Shown here piece by piece: positions 6,435 through 13,610 of a stretch of 15,537 nucleotides of DNA; position 1 is the stretch's first letter, and the number at the start of each line of letters is the position of its first letter. The notes beneath the pieces are model-generated. The model did not search any database. It saw nothing but the letters and a program-made list of their open reading frames with translations, and was not told the origin of the DNA. The position numbers were made by a program, and so were the translations under genes. The stretch comes from Aquimarina sp. (GTDB lineage: Bacteria; Bacteroidota; Bacteroidia; Flavobacteriales; Flavobacteriaceae), in contig NZVW01000126.1 in NCBI GenBank assembly GCA_002697475.1, positions 1 through 15,537 of the forward strand, read 5' to 3'.

Positions 6435-8243
6435 ATGCCTATAGTAACATCAAAACAGGTAGCCAAAGGTTTAAATCTGGATAAGCTAGGTTTTATAGGA
6501 ACCTTTATTGGTTGGATTATAGTAAAGGTTACCCGTCTTTCAAAAGCGAATCGTCAGTATGATAAATTAAGTCATCTTGAAGGACTTGATTTTCTTAATG
6601 GTATACTCCATGACTTTGGAGTCAAGTTTGAAATTCCTGAAGAGGATTTAAAAAGATTACCAAAGGATGGAGCATTTATTACATTATCCAATCATCCATT
6701 GGGAGGACTTGATGGTGTTTTGTTATTAAAGTTATTGTTGGAGCATAGATCCGATTATAAGATCATCGCTAATTTTTTACTTCATAAACTTGTGCCTCTT
6801 AAACCTTATGTAATGCCTGTAAATCCTTTTGAAGATCGTAAGGAGGTACAGTCCAGCTATCAAGGTGTTAAACAGGCGTTAGAGCATTTAAAAGAAGGGA
6901 AACCTTTAGGAATATTTCCTGCAGGAGAAGTTTCTACAAGGAAAGAAGGAAAAAATTATGTGGATAAAGCTTGGGAGCCAGGCGCAATGCGACTGGTAAA
7001 AAAGGCGAAGGTACCTGTTATTCCTATATATTTTCATGCCAGAAATAGTAGATTATTTTATCAACTAGCCTCCGTACATGATTCACTAAGAACAGCAAAA
7101 TTGCCTAGTGAATTATTTACCCAAAGTAATAGAACCATAAAAGTAAGAATAGGAAACCCTGTTTCTGTAAAGGATCAGGAAGAGCATACAGATCTTGAAG
7201 ATTTTACAAATTTTCTAAGGACTAAAACATATATGCTTGCTAATCCTTTTGAGAAAAAAAGTTTAAGAGAATCTATACCTCATAATCTTAAGTTACCAAA
7301 GTCCCCTAAAAGAATTGCGGGTATGGGTAACCAGGAACTCGTAGAGTCTGAGTTAGAATATTGCCGTGAGAATGATAAAAGGCTTTTGATTAGTAAGAAC
7401 TATGAAGTATTTCTTGCTAAGCGAAAGTTTATACCTACCATTGTTAGTGAGATAGGAAGATTAAGGGAAATTACATTTAGAGAGATAGGAGAGGGTACAA
7501 ATAACTCCACAGATCTGGATAGTTTTGATGATTACTATCATCATATGTTTCTTTGGGATAATGAGGCTAAGAAATTGGCTGGAGCGTATAGAATGGGTAT
7601 GGGTTCAGAAATATATGCCAAATATGGAATAAATGGATTTTATCTTCAGGATTTGTTTCGTTTTGAGCCTGAATTGCATAAGATGATGAGTCAATCCATA
7701 GAGATGGGTAGAGCATTTATTATCAAAGAGTATCAGCAACGACCTATGCCGTTATTTTTGTTATGGAAAGGTATTGTTCATTGTACTCTTCGTTTTCCGG
7801 AGCATAAATACCTTATAGGCGGAGTTAGTATCAGTAATAAATTCAGCAACTTTTCTAAGTCATTAATGATTGAATTTATGAAATCTCATTACTATGACCC
7901 TTATGTAGCCCAATATGTAAGGCCTAAAAAGGAATTTAAGGTTAAACTAAAGGATGCGGATAAGGATTTTGTATTTGATGAAAGTAAAAGTGATCTGGTA
8001 AAATTTGATAAAATCATTGATGAAATCGAACCGGGAAGTCTTCGGATTCCGGTTTTAATTAAAAAGTATATCAAACAAAATGCAAAGGTGGTAGCATTTA
8101 ATGTGGACCCTTTATTCAATAACGCCGTTGACGGTTTGATGTATATCAGGATTGCAGATTTACCTGAAAGTACAGTTAAACCTGTTATGGAGGAATTTCA
8201 GGCGGAATTGGAACAGAAATATTTTAAAAACGGAGATAAATAA
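6435..8243 (+). CDS. olsF: Bifunctional acyltransferase for ornithine-type aminolipid synthesis (OlsF-like)
   Basis: This 602-residue two-domain protein contains both activities needed to build an ornithine-type lipid. The N-terminal part (about 60-270) is a PlsC/LPLAT O-acyltransferase: NHPLGGLDG (86-94) carries the catalytic His87/Asp93 pair and FPAGEVST (161-168) is the substrate-binding block. The C-terminal part (about 320-500) is a GNAT-like N-acyltransferase of the OlsB/'hemolysin' type, with RLREITFRE (342-350), AGAYRMG (382-388), FYLQDLFRF and SIEMGRAF (421-428). The order is thus OlsA-like then OlsB-like. OlsF homologues from Serratia proteamaculans and Flavobacterium johnsoniae are known to make ornithine lipids. 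Glycine or other amino acids as head group remain possible in Bacteroidota. The product is a phosphorus-free membrane lipid. It has no signal peptide and probably works at the inner face of the cytoplasmic membrane. Confidence 0.88.
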   Translation: MPIVTSKQVAKGLNLDKLGFIGTFIGWIIVKVTRLSKANRQYDKLSHLEGLDFLNGILHDFGVKFEIPEEDLKRLPKDGAFITLSNHPLGGLDGVLLLKLLLEHRSDYKIIANFLLHKLVPLKPYVMPVNPFEDRKEVQSSYQGVKQALEHLKEGKPLGIFPAGEVSTRKEGKNYVDKAWEPGAMRLVKKAKVPVIPIYFHARNSRLFYQLASVHDSLRTAKLPSELFTQSNRTIKVRIGNPVSVKDQEEHTDLEDFTNFLRTKTYMLANPFEKKSLRESIPHNLKLPKSPKRIAGMGNQELVESELEYCRENDKRLLISKNYEVFLAKRKFIPTIVSEIGRLREITFREIGEGTNNSTDLDSFDDYYHHMFLWDNEAKKLAGAYRMGMGSEIYAKYGINGFYLQDLFRFEPELHKMMSQSIEMGRAFIIKEYQQRPMPLFLLWKGIVHCTLRFPEHKYLIGGVSISNKFSNFSKSLMIEFMKSHYYDPYVAQYVRPKKEFKVKLKDADKDFVFDESKSDLVKFDKIIDEIEPGSLRIPVLIKKYIKQNAKVVAFNVDPLFNNAVDGLMYIRIADLPESTVKPVMEEFQAELEQKYFKNGDK

Positions 8244-8263
8244 TCTGAGAATTATCCCCGTTT
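8228..8263. terminator. Hairpin between convergent olsF and arsC
   Basis: AAACGG (8228-8233) pairs with CCGTTT (8258-8263), and GATAA (8235-8239) with TTATC (8252-8256), with an A/C mismatch between the two stems and a 12-base loop. It covers the olsF stop and the gap before the convergent arsC end. On the minus strand the stem runs into five T residues. It is a possible bidirectional terminator. Confidence 0.45.
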
Positions 8264-8275
8264 CTAAGAATAATG

Positions 8276-8686
8276 TTATTGTATTTCTTGGATAAGGTTT
8301 TTACAATACTCCTTAATTTGATTTCTGGTTTTGGTAAAAGCAGCGTGAATTTCTTCTTCAGTACCTTCTACTTTTGAAGGATCAAAAAAGTTATAGTGCA
8401 ATCTCTCTGCCTTACCAGGAAAGAATGGACATCTTTCATTAGCATTATCACAAACCGTTAATATATAATCAAAAGGGATGTTAAGATACTCTTCCAGGTT
8501 ATTTGAAGTATGGTTAGATATGTCAATACCGTCTTCTTGCATTATGGCAATAGCCTTAGGATTTACTCCGTGAGTTTCCACACCGGCACTATAGATACTT
8601 GCTTTTCCACGTGTGAAATGTTCTAAATAACCGTGTGCCATTTGACTTCTGCAAGAGTTGCCTGTACATAAAACTAAGATATTCAT
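8276..8686 (-). CDS. arsC: Arsenate reductase, thioredoxin-coupled low-molecular-weight phosphatase type
   Basis: This 136-residue cytosolic enzyme reduces arsenate to arsenite. It has the LMW protein tyrosine phosphatase loop CTGNSCR (7-13) at the N-terminus and the DP pair D102-P103. Its redox cysteines are Cys7, Cys79 and Cys86. The seven-residue spacing CDNANERC is that of the S. aureus pI258-type ArsC, in which a Cys triad passes electrons to thioredoxin, and it separates this protein from plain LMW tyrosine phosphatases. The length fits the family. It is the last gene of the arsenic operon, 17 bases after the ArsN1-like gene. Arsenite must then be exported, but no ACR3 or ArsB pump is encoded in this window. 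Confidence 0.93.
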   Translation of the reverse strand: MNILVLCTGNSCRSQMAHGYLEHFTRGKASIYSAGVETHGVNPKAIAIMQEDGIDISNHTSNNLEEYLNIPFDYILTVCDNANERCPFFPGKAERLHYNFFDPSKVEGTEEEIHAAFTKTRNQIKEYCKNLIQEIQ

Positions 8687-8703
8687 TGTTTAAGTTTAAT
8701 TGG

Positions 8704-9192
8704 TTAAAATATTTTTTTACTTCTTTTTTCCATTATAATATTGTCATACCATTGCCCATTGAGCTCGCCAATTTTTTCACGATAACCTATTTCACGAAAG
8801 CCTACTTTTTTGTGCAAAGCTATACTACTGGTGTTGTTACTAAATATACCTGACTGTAAGGTCCAAAAACCTTCTTCTTCGCTTTTGGTTACTAAATGTT
8901 CTAATAGATAAGTTCCTATGCCTAAACCTTTAAGCTCAGGATCTACATAGACACTTACTTCTGCAACACCGCGATAGACATATCTGGATGAGACCCGAGA
9001 CAATGCAGCCCAGCCCACAATTTTATTATCCATTACAGCTTTAAACCTACAACAATCTAAATGGACGGAATCCCAAGTCTCCCAATCAGGAACTTTGGTT
9101 TCAAAAGTAGCTATACCTGTAGCTATTCCTTTTCTGTAAATTTCAGCGATTTTATCCCAATCCTCTTTGCTAAAATTTTGTATGGTTATCAT
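8704..9192 (-). CDS. ArsN1/phosphinothricin acetyltransferase-like GNAT enzyme
   Basis: This 162-residue GNAT protein resembles phosphinothricin N-acetyltransferases and the related ArsN1 enzymes that acetylate the amino group of the organoarsenical arsinothricin. Indicators are the N-terminal IYRKGIATGIATFET segment with PDWETWD (35-41), RVSSRYVYRGVAEVSVYV with Arg70 and Arg74, the acetyl-CoA loop LKGLGIGTYLL (87-97), NNTSSIALHKKVGF, and the C-terminal GQWYDNIIME. Placement between arsC and arsR/DUF6428 genes supports an arsenic-related substrate over a herbicide-like one. It sits 25 bases downstream of the DUF6428-like gene. The enzyme class is sure; the exact substrate is inferred. Confidence 0.82.
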   Translation of the reverse strand: MITIQNFSKEDWDKIAEIYRKGIATGIATFETKVPDWETWDSVHLDCCRFKAVMDNKIVGWAALSRVSSRYVYRGVAEVSVYVDPELKGLGIGTYLLEHLVTKSEEEGFWTLQSGIFSNNTSSIALHKKVGFREIGYREKIGELNGQWYDNIIMEKRSKKIF

Positions 9193-9217
9193 GAAAACCT
9201 CGTCAGTTTAAATGAGT

Positions 9218-9706
9218 TTAGCAGCATCCGCTTTCCGGAGCACAGCAAGCAGAGGTTTCAGCATCAGATTCTACTGTGATACCACAGGTTTCTTTAGCCT
9301 TACAGTCGGTTGGGTTCACGGATAGGTTGATGATTAGATTTGAGTCTTTTACCTCATAATCCGTAATATGTAATTGGGTAGTGTGAAACCTGCTATTTCC
9401 GTATTCAATACGAGCTGTTGCATCAAGGTCGTAAGGTTTCATTTGCCCTACTTTTTTTAGAATTCCCAGCGCTTTATAGGCACTCATATATGCAGTTTTT
9501 CCAATTTCTGAAGGACTTTCCCATAGTTGAATAATGGTCTCATTCCAAGAATCTGTACCTGAGCCACAATCCACAGAATCGATTTTAATATGTTTAACTT
9601 CAGTAATATGGTAATTTGCTCCTACTAATAACCCAGGAGCGTATTGGAATAGTAATGATTTACCTTGATGATTCTTTAATAAATCTAAAAATTGAGATGT
9701 TTTCAT
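9218..9706 (-). CDS. DUF6428-like protein with Cys-rich tail, arsenic operon
   Basis: This 162-residue cytosolic protein has no known catalytic motif; I recall it as resembling the DUF6428 family found in flavobacterial ars loci. The body (1-130) is a mixed alpha/beta domain containing HITEVKHIKIDSVDCGSGTDSWNET (residues 33-57 by position) and IIQLWESP. The C-terminus changes character: Cys135, Cys141, then CCAPESGCC (154-162), with five of the last 22 residues being Cys. Such closely spaced thiols would suit binding of As(III) or another soft metal. It lies 12 bases downstream of arsR and is presumably induced with it. A role as arsenite chaperone, sink or sensor is a guess from the cysteines and context. 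Confidence 0.75.
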   Translation of the reverse strand: MKTSQFLDLLKNHQGKSLLFQYAPGLLVGANYHITEVKHIKIDSVDCGSGTDSWNETIIQLWESPSEIGKTAYMSAYKALGILKKVGQMKPYDLDATARIEYGNSRFHTTQLHITDYEVKDSNLIINLSVNPTDCKAKETCGITVESDAETSACCAPESGCC

Positions 9707-9718
9707 AGTGGTATAATG

Positions 9719-10045
9719 TTATGAACAACAATTTGTTTTTGTTGTATTAAAAAATTTGTTTAAATCCATTTGAATAGCATTCCATCGATCTACATCAATA
9801 CAATAGCAGAGCTTTTTACCTTCTATTTCTCCTTTTAGTAATCCAAGACTTTTTAGCTCTTTGAGATGTTGAGAAATTGTGGCCTGTGCTAAGCCTATTT
9901 CTTCTACAAGATCATTGCAGATACAACTCTCCTGATTGCTTATATATTGTAGAATGGCTATTCTGGCAGGGTGTCCCAGAATTTTAAAAATTTGAGCCAA
10001 CTCATTCTGCTTTTCATTAAATATCTGACTTTTAGTGACTCCCAT
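9719..10045 (-). CDS. arsR: ArsR-family arsenite-responsive repressor
   Basis: This 108-residue winged-helix protein of the ArsR/SmtB family is expected to repress the operon as a dimer and release DNA on binding As(III). The sequence shows the LGHPARIAILQYI helix (23-35), the Cys-x-Cys pair C41/C43 in SCICNDL at the alpha3 position typical of arsenic sensors, and the recognition helix QATISQHLKELKSLGLL (54-70). A wing follows with GKKLCYC (Cys80, Cys82), and there is an extra C-terminal Cys106-Cys107 pair. The gene starts one base after the decarboxylase stop, so it is very likely expressed from the decarboxylase promoter. A probable operator lies there at 11498-11515. Confidence 0.92.
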   Translation of the reverse strand: MGVTKSQIFNEKQNELAQIFKILGHPARIAILQYISNQESCICNDLVEEIGLAQATISQHLKELKSLGLLKGEIEGKKLCYCIDVDRWNAIQMDLNKFFNTTKTNCCS

Positions 10046-10046
10046 A

Positions 10047-11483
10047 TTATTGGTTTTTAATCATAAATTTTTCTCCTAATGTTAGCACTGTTTTCAATAG
10101 TTCGTTAATTTCCTTTTGTGATGTAAAAGGATTCATTAGGGTAACTCTTAAATAATTCTTGCTTTGAAGTAAGGTTTGTACAATATAGAATCGACCATCT
10201 TCAAGAATTGCTTTACGGATTTGTTGGTTTATTTTATTGATCTCATCATGATGGAGATCTGGATGTACATATCTAAAACAAACAATATTTGCATCAGGTT
10301 TTAGAAAACTTTCAAGATGGGCTTCATCTTCGACCATTTCATAGAATACTTGTCCCAGGTCATACAGAGTATCCACATATTCTTCAAAAATTGAGTCTCC
10401 ATATGCTTGCTTGACTAAATAAAATTGAATACTCATCATGCTTTTAGTACATTCAAATGTTCTTTTAGCATAATTATACCATTCTTCATCCTCAGAATTT
10501 TCCCATAGATATTGAGCTTTTTGGCTAAAAGTTTGATAGGAATGGATTTTATTTTTGAATGCTAAAAATGTCATAATGGATGGCATCATCATCATTTTGT
10601 GACCATCAATAACCACTGAGTCAGCTTTTTCTATTCCTTTAGCTAAGCTTTTATATTTTTTACTATATACGACAGCCCCACCGTGTGCTCCATCTACGTG
10701 AAACCATAGGTTAAATTTTGAGCAAAAGGACGCAATTTCATCTAATTTATCGTAGATACCTGTTGAGGTAGTTGGAGCACTACCAATTACAGCAATAACC
10801 TGTAACCCATTTTCAGTAGCTTTTTCATAGTAGGATTCTAACAAATCAATCCGCATACGGTAATGTTTGTCAACCGGGATTTTAATTATTCCTGAAGTTC
10901 CCATCCCCATAATGCGTGCTGCTCTGTCAATACAATAATGAGCTTCTTCTGATACCATAACAGCAAGTTTTTTGTTACTGCCATCTTCCCACACATCTTC
11001 TTTAACCATTTGCCTTCTAGCAGCCAAAAGAGCTGTAAGGTTGGCTAAAGTCCCTCCTGAGGTTAAAAAACCATCGGCATTAGCATCGTAGCCTATCTTA
11101 TTGCAGATATCCTGCAGTATCAGTTTTTCTATAGCAGATGAAGCTGTACCCATTTCATATACTGCCATACCATTATTTAAGTAGGAACTCATTAGTCCTG
11201 CCAATGCTGCCAGAGGAAGGGTAGGAGCAACCTGATGACCCATATATTTTGGGTTATGAAGGTTGATTGAAGTATTCAGAATAGTTTGTAGTATATCTTT
11301 AACCTCATTAGATTGCTCTGATTGATTCTGCCAAAAGTCCAATTGATTTTCCGGAGTGTTCCAGTTGAGGGTTTGGCTGGCTGAGTGTTTAGAGTTATTA
11401 AGATGAGTACTAAGAAGTTCAATTAGTATATTACCTTGTTCTTTTAACTCTAATGCGCTATATGCTTTTTGAAGGATAGACAT
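10047..11483 (-). CDS. PLP-dependent amino acid decarboxylase (group II / DDC family)
   Basis: This 478-residue cytosolic enzyme belongs to the fold-type I PLP decarboxylases (aromatic amino acid, glutamate and diaminobutyrate decarboxylase group). Key residues are visible: GFLTSGGTLANLTALL (138-153) for the phosphate, His182 in SEEAHYCIDRAARIMG as the ring-stacking residue, Asp264 in WFHVDGAHGGA for the pyridine nitrogen, and Lys296 in DGHKMMMMP as the Schiff-base lysine. The substrate cannot be assigned; diaminobutyrate, glutamate-like or aromatic amino acids are options. It is the first gene of the arsenic operon, one base before arsR and behind a palindrome likely bound by ArsR. That raises an arsenic-linked substrate, such as an arsenic-containing amino acid, as a hypothesis. 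A chance operon fusion is the alternative. Confidence 0.88.
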   Translation of the reverse strand: MSILQKAYSALELKEQGNILIELLSTHLNNSKHSASQTLNWNTPENQLDFWQNQSEQSNEVKDILQTILNTSINLHNPKYMGHQVAPTLPLAALAGLMSSYLNNGMAVYEMGTASSAIEKLILQDICNKIGYDANADGFLTSGGTLANLTALLAARRQMVKEDVWEDGSNKKLAVMVSEEAHYCIDRAARIMGMGTSGIIKIPVDKHYRMRIDLLESYYEKATENGLQVIAVIGSAPTTSTGIYDKLDEIASFCSKFNLWFHVDGAHGGAVVYSKKYKSLAKGIEKADSVVIDGHKMMMMPSIMTFLAFKNKIHSYQTFSQKAQYLWENSEDEEWYNYAKRTFECTKSMMSIQFYLVKQAYGDSIFEEYVDTLYDLGQVFYEMVEDEAHLESFLKPDANIVCFRYVHPDLHHDEINKINQQIRKAILEDGRFYIVQTLLQSKNYLRVTLMNPFTSQKEINELLKTVLTLGEKFMIKNQ

Positions 11484-11497
11484 ATTATTGATTATAA

Positions 11498-11515
11498 TAT
11501 CGCAATATTACGATA
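11498..11515. promoter_or_regulatory. Candidate ArsR operator overlapping the decarboxylase promoter
   Basis: The minus strand reads TATCGTAATATTGCGATA, an 18-bp palindrome with only one mismatched base pair (T/G). It ends 15 bases before the decarboxylase ATG. Its centre contains TAATATTG, a one-base variant of the -7 element TANNTTTG, so a bound dimer would block RNA polymerase. Its size and symmetry suit an ArsR/SmtB dimer. Assignment to this ArsR is inferred from position. Confidence 0.62.
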
Positions 11516-11527
11516 ATAAAATGAAAT

Positions 11528-11555
11528 AAAAAAGGTTAAGCCATACATCTTAACC
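11528..11555 (-). terminator. Intrinsic terminator of the TM2-domain gene
   Basis: On the minus strand a 7-bp perfect stem, GGTTAAG and CTTAACC (plus-strand arms 11534-11540 and 11549-11555), has an 8-base loop and is followed by six T residues and an AT-rich tract. It lies 13 bases past the TM2 stop, separating that gene from the arsenic operon downstream on the same strand. Confidence 0.82.
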
Positions 11556-11568
11556 TTATTTTATCTTT

Positions 11569-11955
11569 TTAGAACCAAGGTTTTTTTCCTACCTGATAAG
11601 TTTGATAGAAATCTTCGTCGGATTTAGTTAGATAAATAATTCCTTCTATAAGGCCTATTAAACCTGGGATCCAAACAAAGAAAATACCTATAACAAAACA
11701 GGATAATAGATATGCAACGAGTGAAACACCTAGCAGGATAAAGCCCTCTTTTTGATATCCTAAAATAAATTTATGAACACCCAGACTACCCAAAACTATA
11801 GCAAGTATACCGGCTAAAATTTTCTTGTTTTCTGTGGACTGGAAAGTTTCTTTAGCATTTTCAGAAAATTCTCTTGCTGTTTCCTTTACAGATCCTGCGG
11901 CTTCTTCCGCTCCTTTTTTGAAATCATCTCCAAGGTTGTTTTTTTCTTCGCTCAT
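11569..11955 (-). CDS. TM2-domain membrane protein with acidic amphipathic N-terminus
   Basis: This 128-residue inner-membrane protein has two or three hydrophobic segments in residues 44-110. The TM2 motif is GSLGVHKFILGYQKEGFILL (56-75), containing the characteristic Gly-x-His-x-Phe element and the short positively charged turn between helices, and the last hydrophobic stretch includes WIPGLIGLIEGIIYL. Residues 1-43 are hydrophilic and Ala/Glu/Lys-rich (KKGAEEAAGSVKETAREF), resembling a stress-protein-like amphipathic helix. The function of TM2 proteins in bacteria is not established. It is monocistronic: it has its own terminator downstream and diverges from the sigma factor gene 205 bases away. 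No strong promoter was identified. Confidence 0.88.
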   Translation of the reverse strand: MSEEKNNLGDDFKKGAEEAAGSVKETAREFSENAKETFQSTENKKILAGILAIVLGSLGVHKFILGYQKEGFILLGVSLVAYLLSCFVIGIFFVWIPGLIGLIEGIIYLTKSDEDFYQTYQVGKKPWF

Positions 11956-12124
11956 GTTTAATTGATTTGTTTAAAATTGGTTGGAAGAAAATTACGAAAA
12001 ATCTTTTTAAAATAATCAGCTTATAAAAAAGCTTTATCGACAGGTTCCCATGGCTCAATTTTATTAGCTTGAGGATTCTAGAGCCGGTAGTATTTTAAAA
12101 AAAATAATATTTCAAATGTTTTTC

Positions 12125-12132
12125 TAACTTTG
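12125..12132 (+). promoter_or_regulatory. -7 element of the ECF sigma gene
   Basis: TAACTTTG is an exact TANNTTTG match 28 bases before the sigma factor ATG, consistent with transcription by the primary sigma factor. The region upstream is A-rich with no TTTG box at 19-21 bases. Confidence 0.5.
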
Positions 12133-12160
12133 GGTTTACTTTTTAGCTATAATTACATTA

Positions 12161-12700
12161 ATGAATAAAGAACCTTCTTTAGATGATCTTTTGGCCAATA
12201 GAAACCAAGCTTTTGAGAATCTCTATATAAATTTGAAGAGTGAGTTTATAGGCTTTGCCCGAAAGTTCAATCTTAAGGAAGAACATATTATTGATATCTA
12301 TCAAGAAACATTTATCAGTTTTTATGAAAACTTGCTTAATGGCAAAATAAAGATGTTAACGAGTAGCACAAAAACCTATGTTTTTGGAATCGGAAAATTT
12401 AAGATTTATCAATTCTTGAGATCTAATTCAAAATTAAAAATTATTGATGAACCTGTTAATCCAGAGTTATCTTTAGATGAATTAACTCTTACTAACCAAG
12501 ACTTAGACGAAAAGGAAAAATTAGTAAAAGAAAACTTTAAAAAGTTAAGCAATAAATGTCAGCAAATTCTCGAATTCTACTATTTGCAGGGAAAAACCCT
12601 TGCTGATATAAGAGATGATCAGAGTTACGAAAATGTAAATGTAGTAAAGAGTCTAAAGTCGAGATGTCTTAGAAAACTTAGAAATCTTGTAAATGCCTAG
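12161..12700 (+). CDS. ECF-type RNA polymerase sigma factor
   Basis: This 179-residue protein shows the two-domain layout of extracytoplasmic-function sigma factors. Region 2 (about 18-92) includes EEHIIDIYQETFISFYENLL (40-59), which corresponds to the core-binding and -10 recognition helices, and TKTYVFGIGKFKIYQFLR. Region 4 (about 118-177) has LSNKCQQILEFYYLQGKTLADI followed by the recognition helix ending SLKSRCLRKLRNLV. The linker is acidic. The stop codon overlaps the start of the membrane-anchored TPR gene by 8 bases, a typical sigma/anti-sigma arrangement. The sigma factor is probably held at the membrane by its partner. Target promoters are unknown; the surface lipoprotein and ELWxxDGT gene downstream are possible members of its regulon. 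Confidence 0.9.
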   Translation: MNKEPSLDDLLANRNQAFENLYINLKSEFIGFARKFNLKEEHIIDIYQETFISFYENLLNGKIKMLTSSTKTYVFGIGKFKIYQFLRSNSKLKIIDEPVNPELSLDELTLTNQDLDEKEKLVKENFKKLSNKCQQILEFYYLQGKTLADIRDDQSYENVNVVKSLKSRCLRKLRNLVNA

Positions 12701-13409
12701 TATGAGCAATAAGGAATTAATAGCACTTTATTTTGAAGGAGAACTTAACTCAGAACAAAAAATACGTTTTGAGGAATTGCTTAGGAATGATGAGGATTTC
12801 AGAGAAGAGGTTGAATTTGAACAGTCCGTAAAATTAGCTATTATTTCTATAAAAAAGGATAATCTTCGAAATAAGCTTCATAGACTTGAAACACCTAAAG
12901 AAAAGAAGAATTATGTTTTCATTGGTATTGCAGCTTCAATAATTATCATAGCAGGAGTTTTTGGTTTATTAAATACTTCTCAGAATTATACTAATGATGA
13001 ATTATATGCTCAATATTTTGAACCTTATTCAAATATTATCGCTCCATCATCAAGAGGTGATGCGTCAAAAAATGAAATAAACTTAGCATTTAGATATTAC
13101 GACTCTAAAAACTATAAAATTGCTTCTGAAAAATTTGAAAGCTTATTTGCTTCTACAGGAACTTCCTATTTTTTATTTTATCAGGCAATTAGTGAACTGC
13201 TAATCGATAATACTGATACAGCCATAAAACTACTTGAACAGCATAAAAAGTATAATGATCGGTTATCTAATCAAACAGATTGGTATCTTGCCCTAGCTCT
13301 TCTCAAGGCGGATCAAACTGATACTGCAAAGAAACTTCTTGCTGAAATTATAGATAATAAATCCTATAATTACGAGTCTGCCAAAGAAATTTTGGAAAAA
13401 ATGGACTAA
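12693..13409 (+). CDS. Membrane-anchored TPR protein, probable anti-sigma factor
   Basis: This 238-residue protein has a cytoplasmic N-terminus with an anti-sigma-like helical segment, LIALYFEGELNSEQKIRFEE (9-28), then EDFREEVEFEQ. This is the part expected to bind the sigma factor; there is no zinc-binding HxxxCxxC. One membrane helix follows (about 74-94). The periplasmic part begins with ELYAQYFEPYSNI (103-115), a short motif I recall as common in Bacteroidota proteins of this kind. TPR-like helical pairs follow (about 128-236), including DTAIKLLEQH and DTAKKLLAEI. The gene overlaps the sigma gene by 8 bases if started at 12693; an ATG at 12702 is an equally possible start, leaving a 1-base gap. 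Architecture is clear; anti-sigma function is inferred from context. Confidence 0.82.
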   Translation: MPSMSNKELIALYFEGELNSEQKIRFEELLRNDEDFREEVEFEQSVKLAIISIKKDNLRNKLHRLETPKEKKNYVFIGIAASIIIIAGVFGLLNTSQNYTNDELYAQYFEPYSNIIAPSSRGDASKNEINLAFRYYDSKNYKIASEKFESLFASTGTSYFLFYQAISELLIDNTDTAIKLLEQHKKYNDRLSNQTDWYLALALLKADQTDTAKKLLAEIIDNKSYNYESAKEILEKMD

Positions 13410-13610
13410 TTATGTTTACCTTTTTTAAAAACTGTAACTAATAGATGAGAACTAAATTAATTACAGTGATAAATGAAAAGTCTAGAGCATATTCCTACAT
13501 CTATTTTTTTGTTTTATAGCATGCCCTTAAGGTTTCATAAGTTTTTTAAAACAGATCCTAAAAAGGATGTTCCAATTTTCTGTATTCATTACTGGCGTTA
13601 ATTTATGTCC

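Noticed and set aside
8276..8686. Reading the last ars gene as a plain low-molecular-weight tyrosine phosphatase.
   Set aside because: The Cys79/Cys86 pair seven residues apart and the ars context match thioredoxin-coupled ArsC.
8635..9279. Plus-strand open frames across arsC and the ArsN1-like gene.
   Set aside because: They are antisense to well-supported enzymes and have no family features.
11956..12124. Possible promoter of the TM2 gene (minus-strand TAATTTTC) and a GGCTC/GAGCC pair near 12055-12084.
   Set aside because: The -7 match lacks the final G and has no -33 partner, and the five-base pair with a long loop is not convincing. Nothing else was seen in this spacer.
13445..13519. 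A 24-codon open frame starting with ATG in the spacer before the lipoprotein gene.
   Set aside because: Too short, no recognisable features, and the spacer is AT-rich enough to give such frames by chance.
13555..13568. Small inverted repeat ATCCT/AGGAT with a four-base loop.
   Set aside because: A five-base stem with no T run is too weak to call a terminator.
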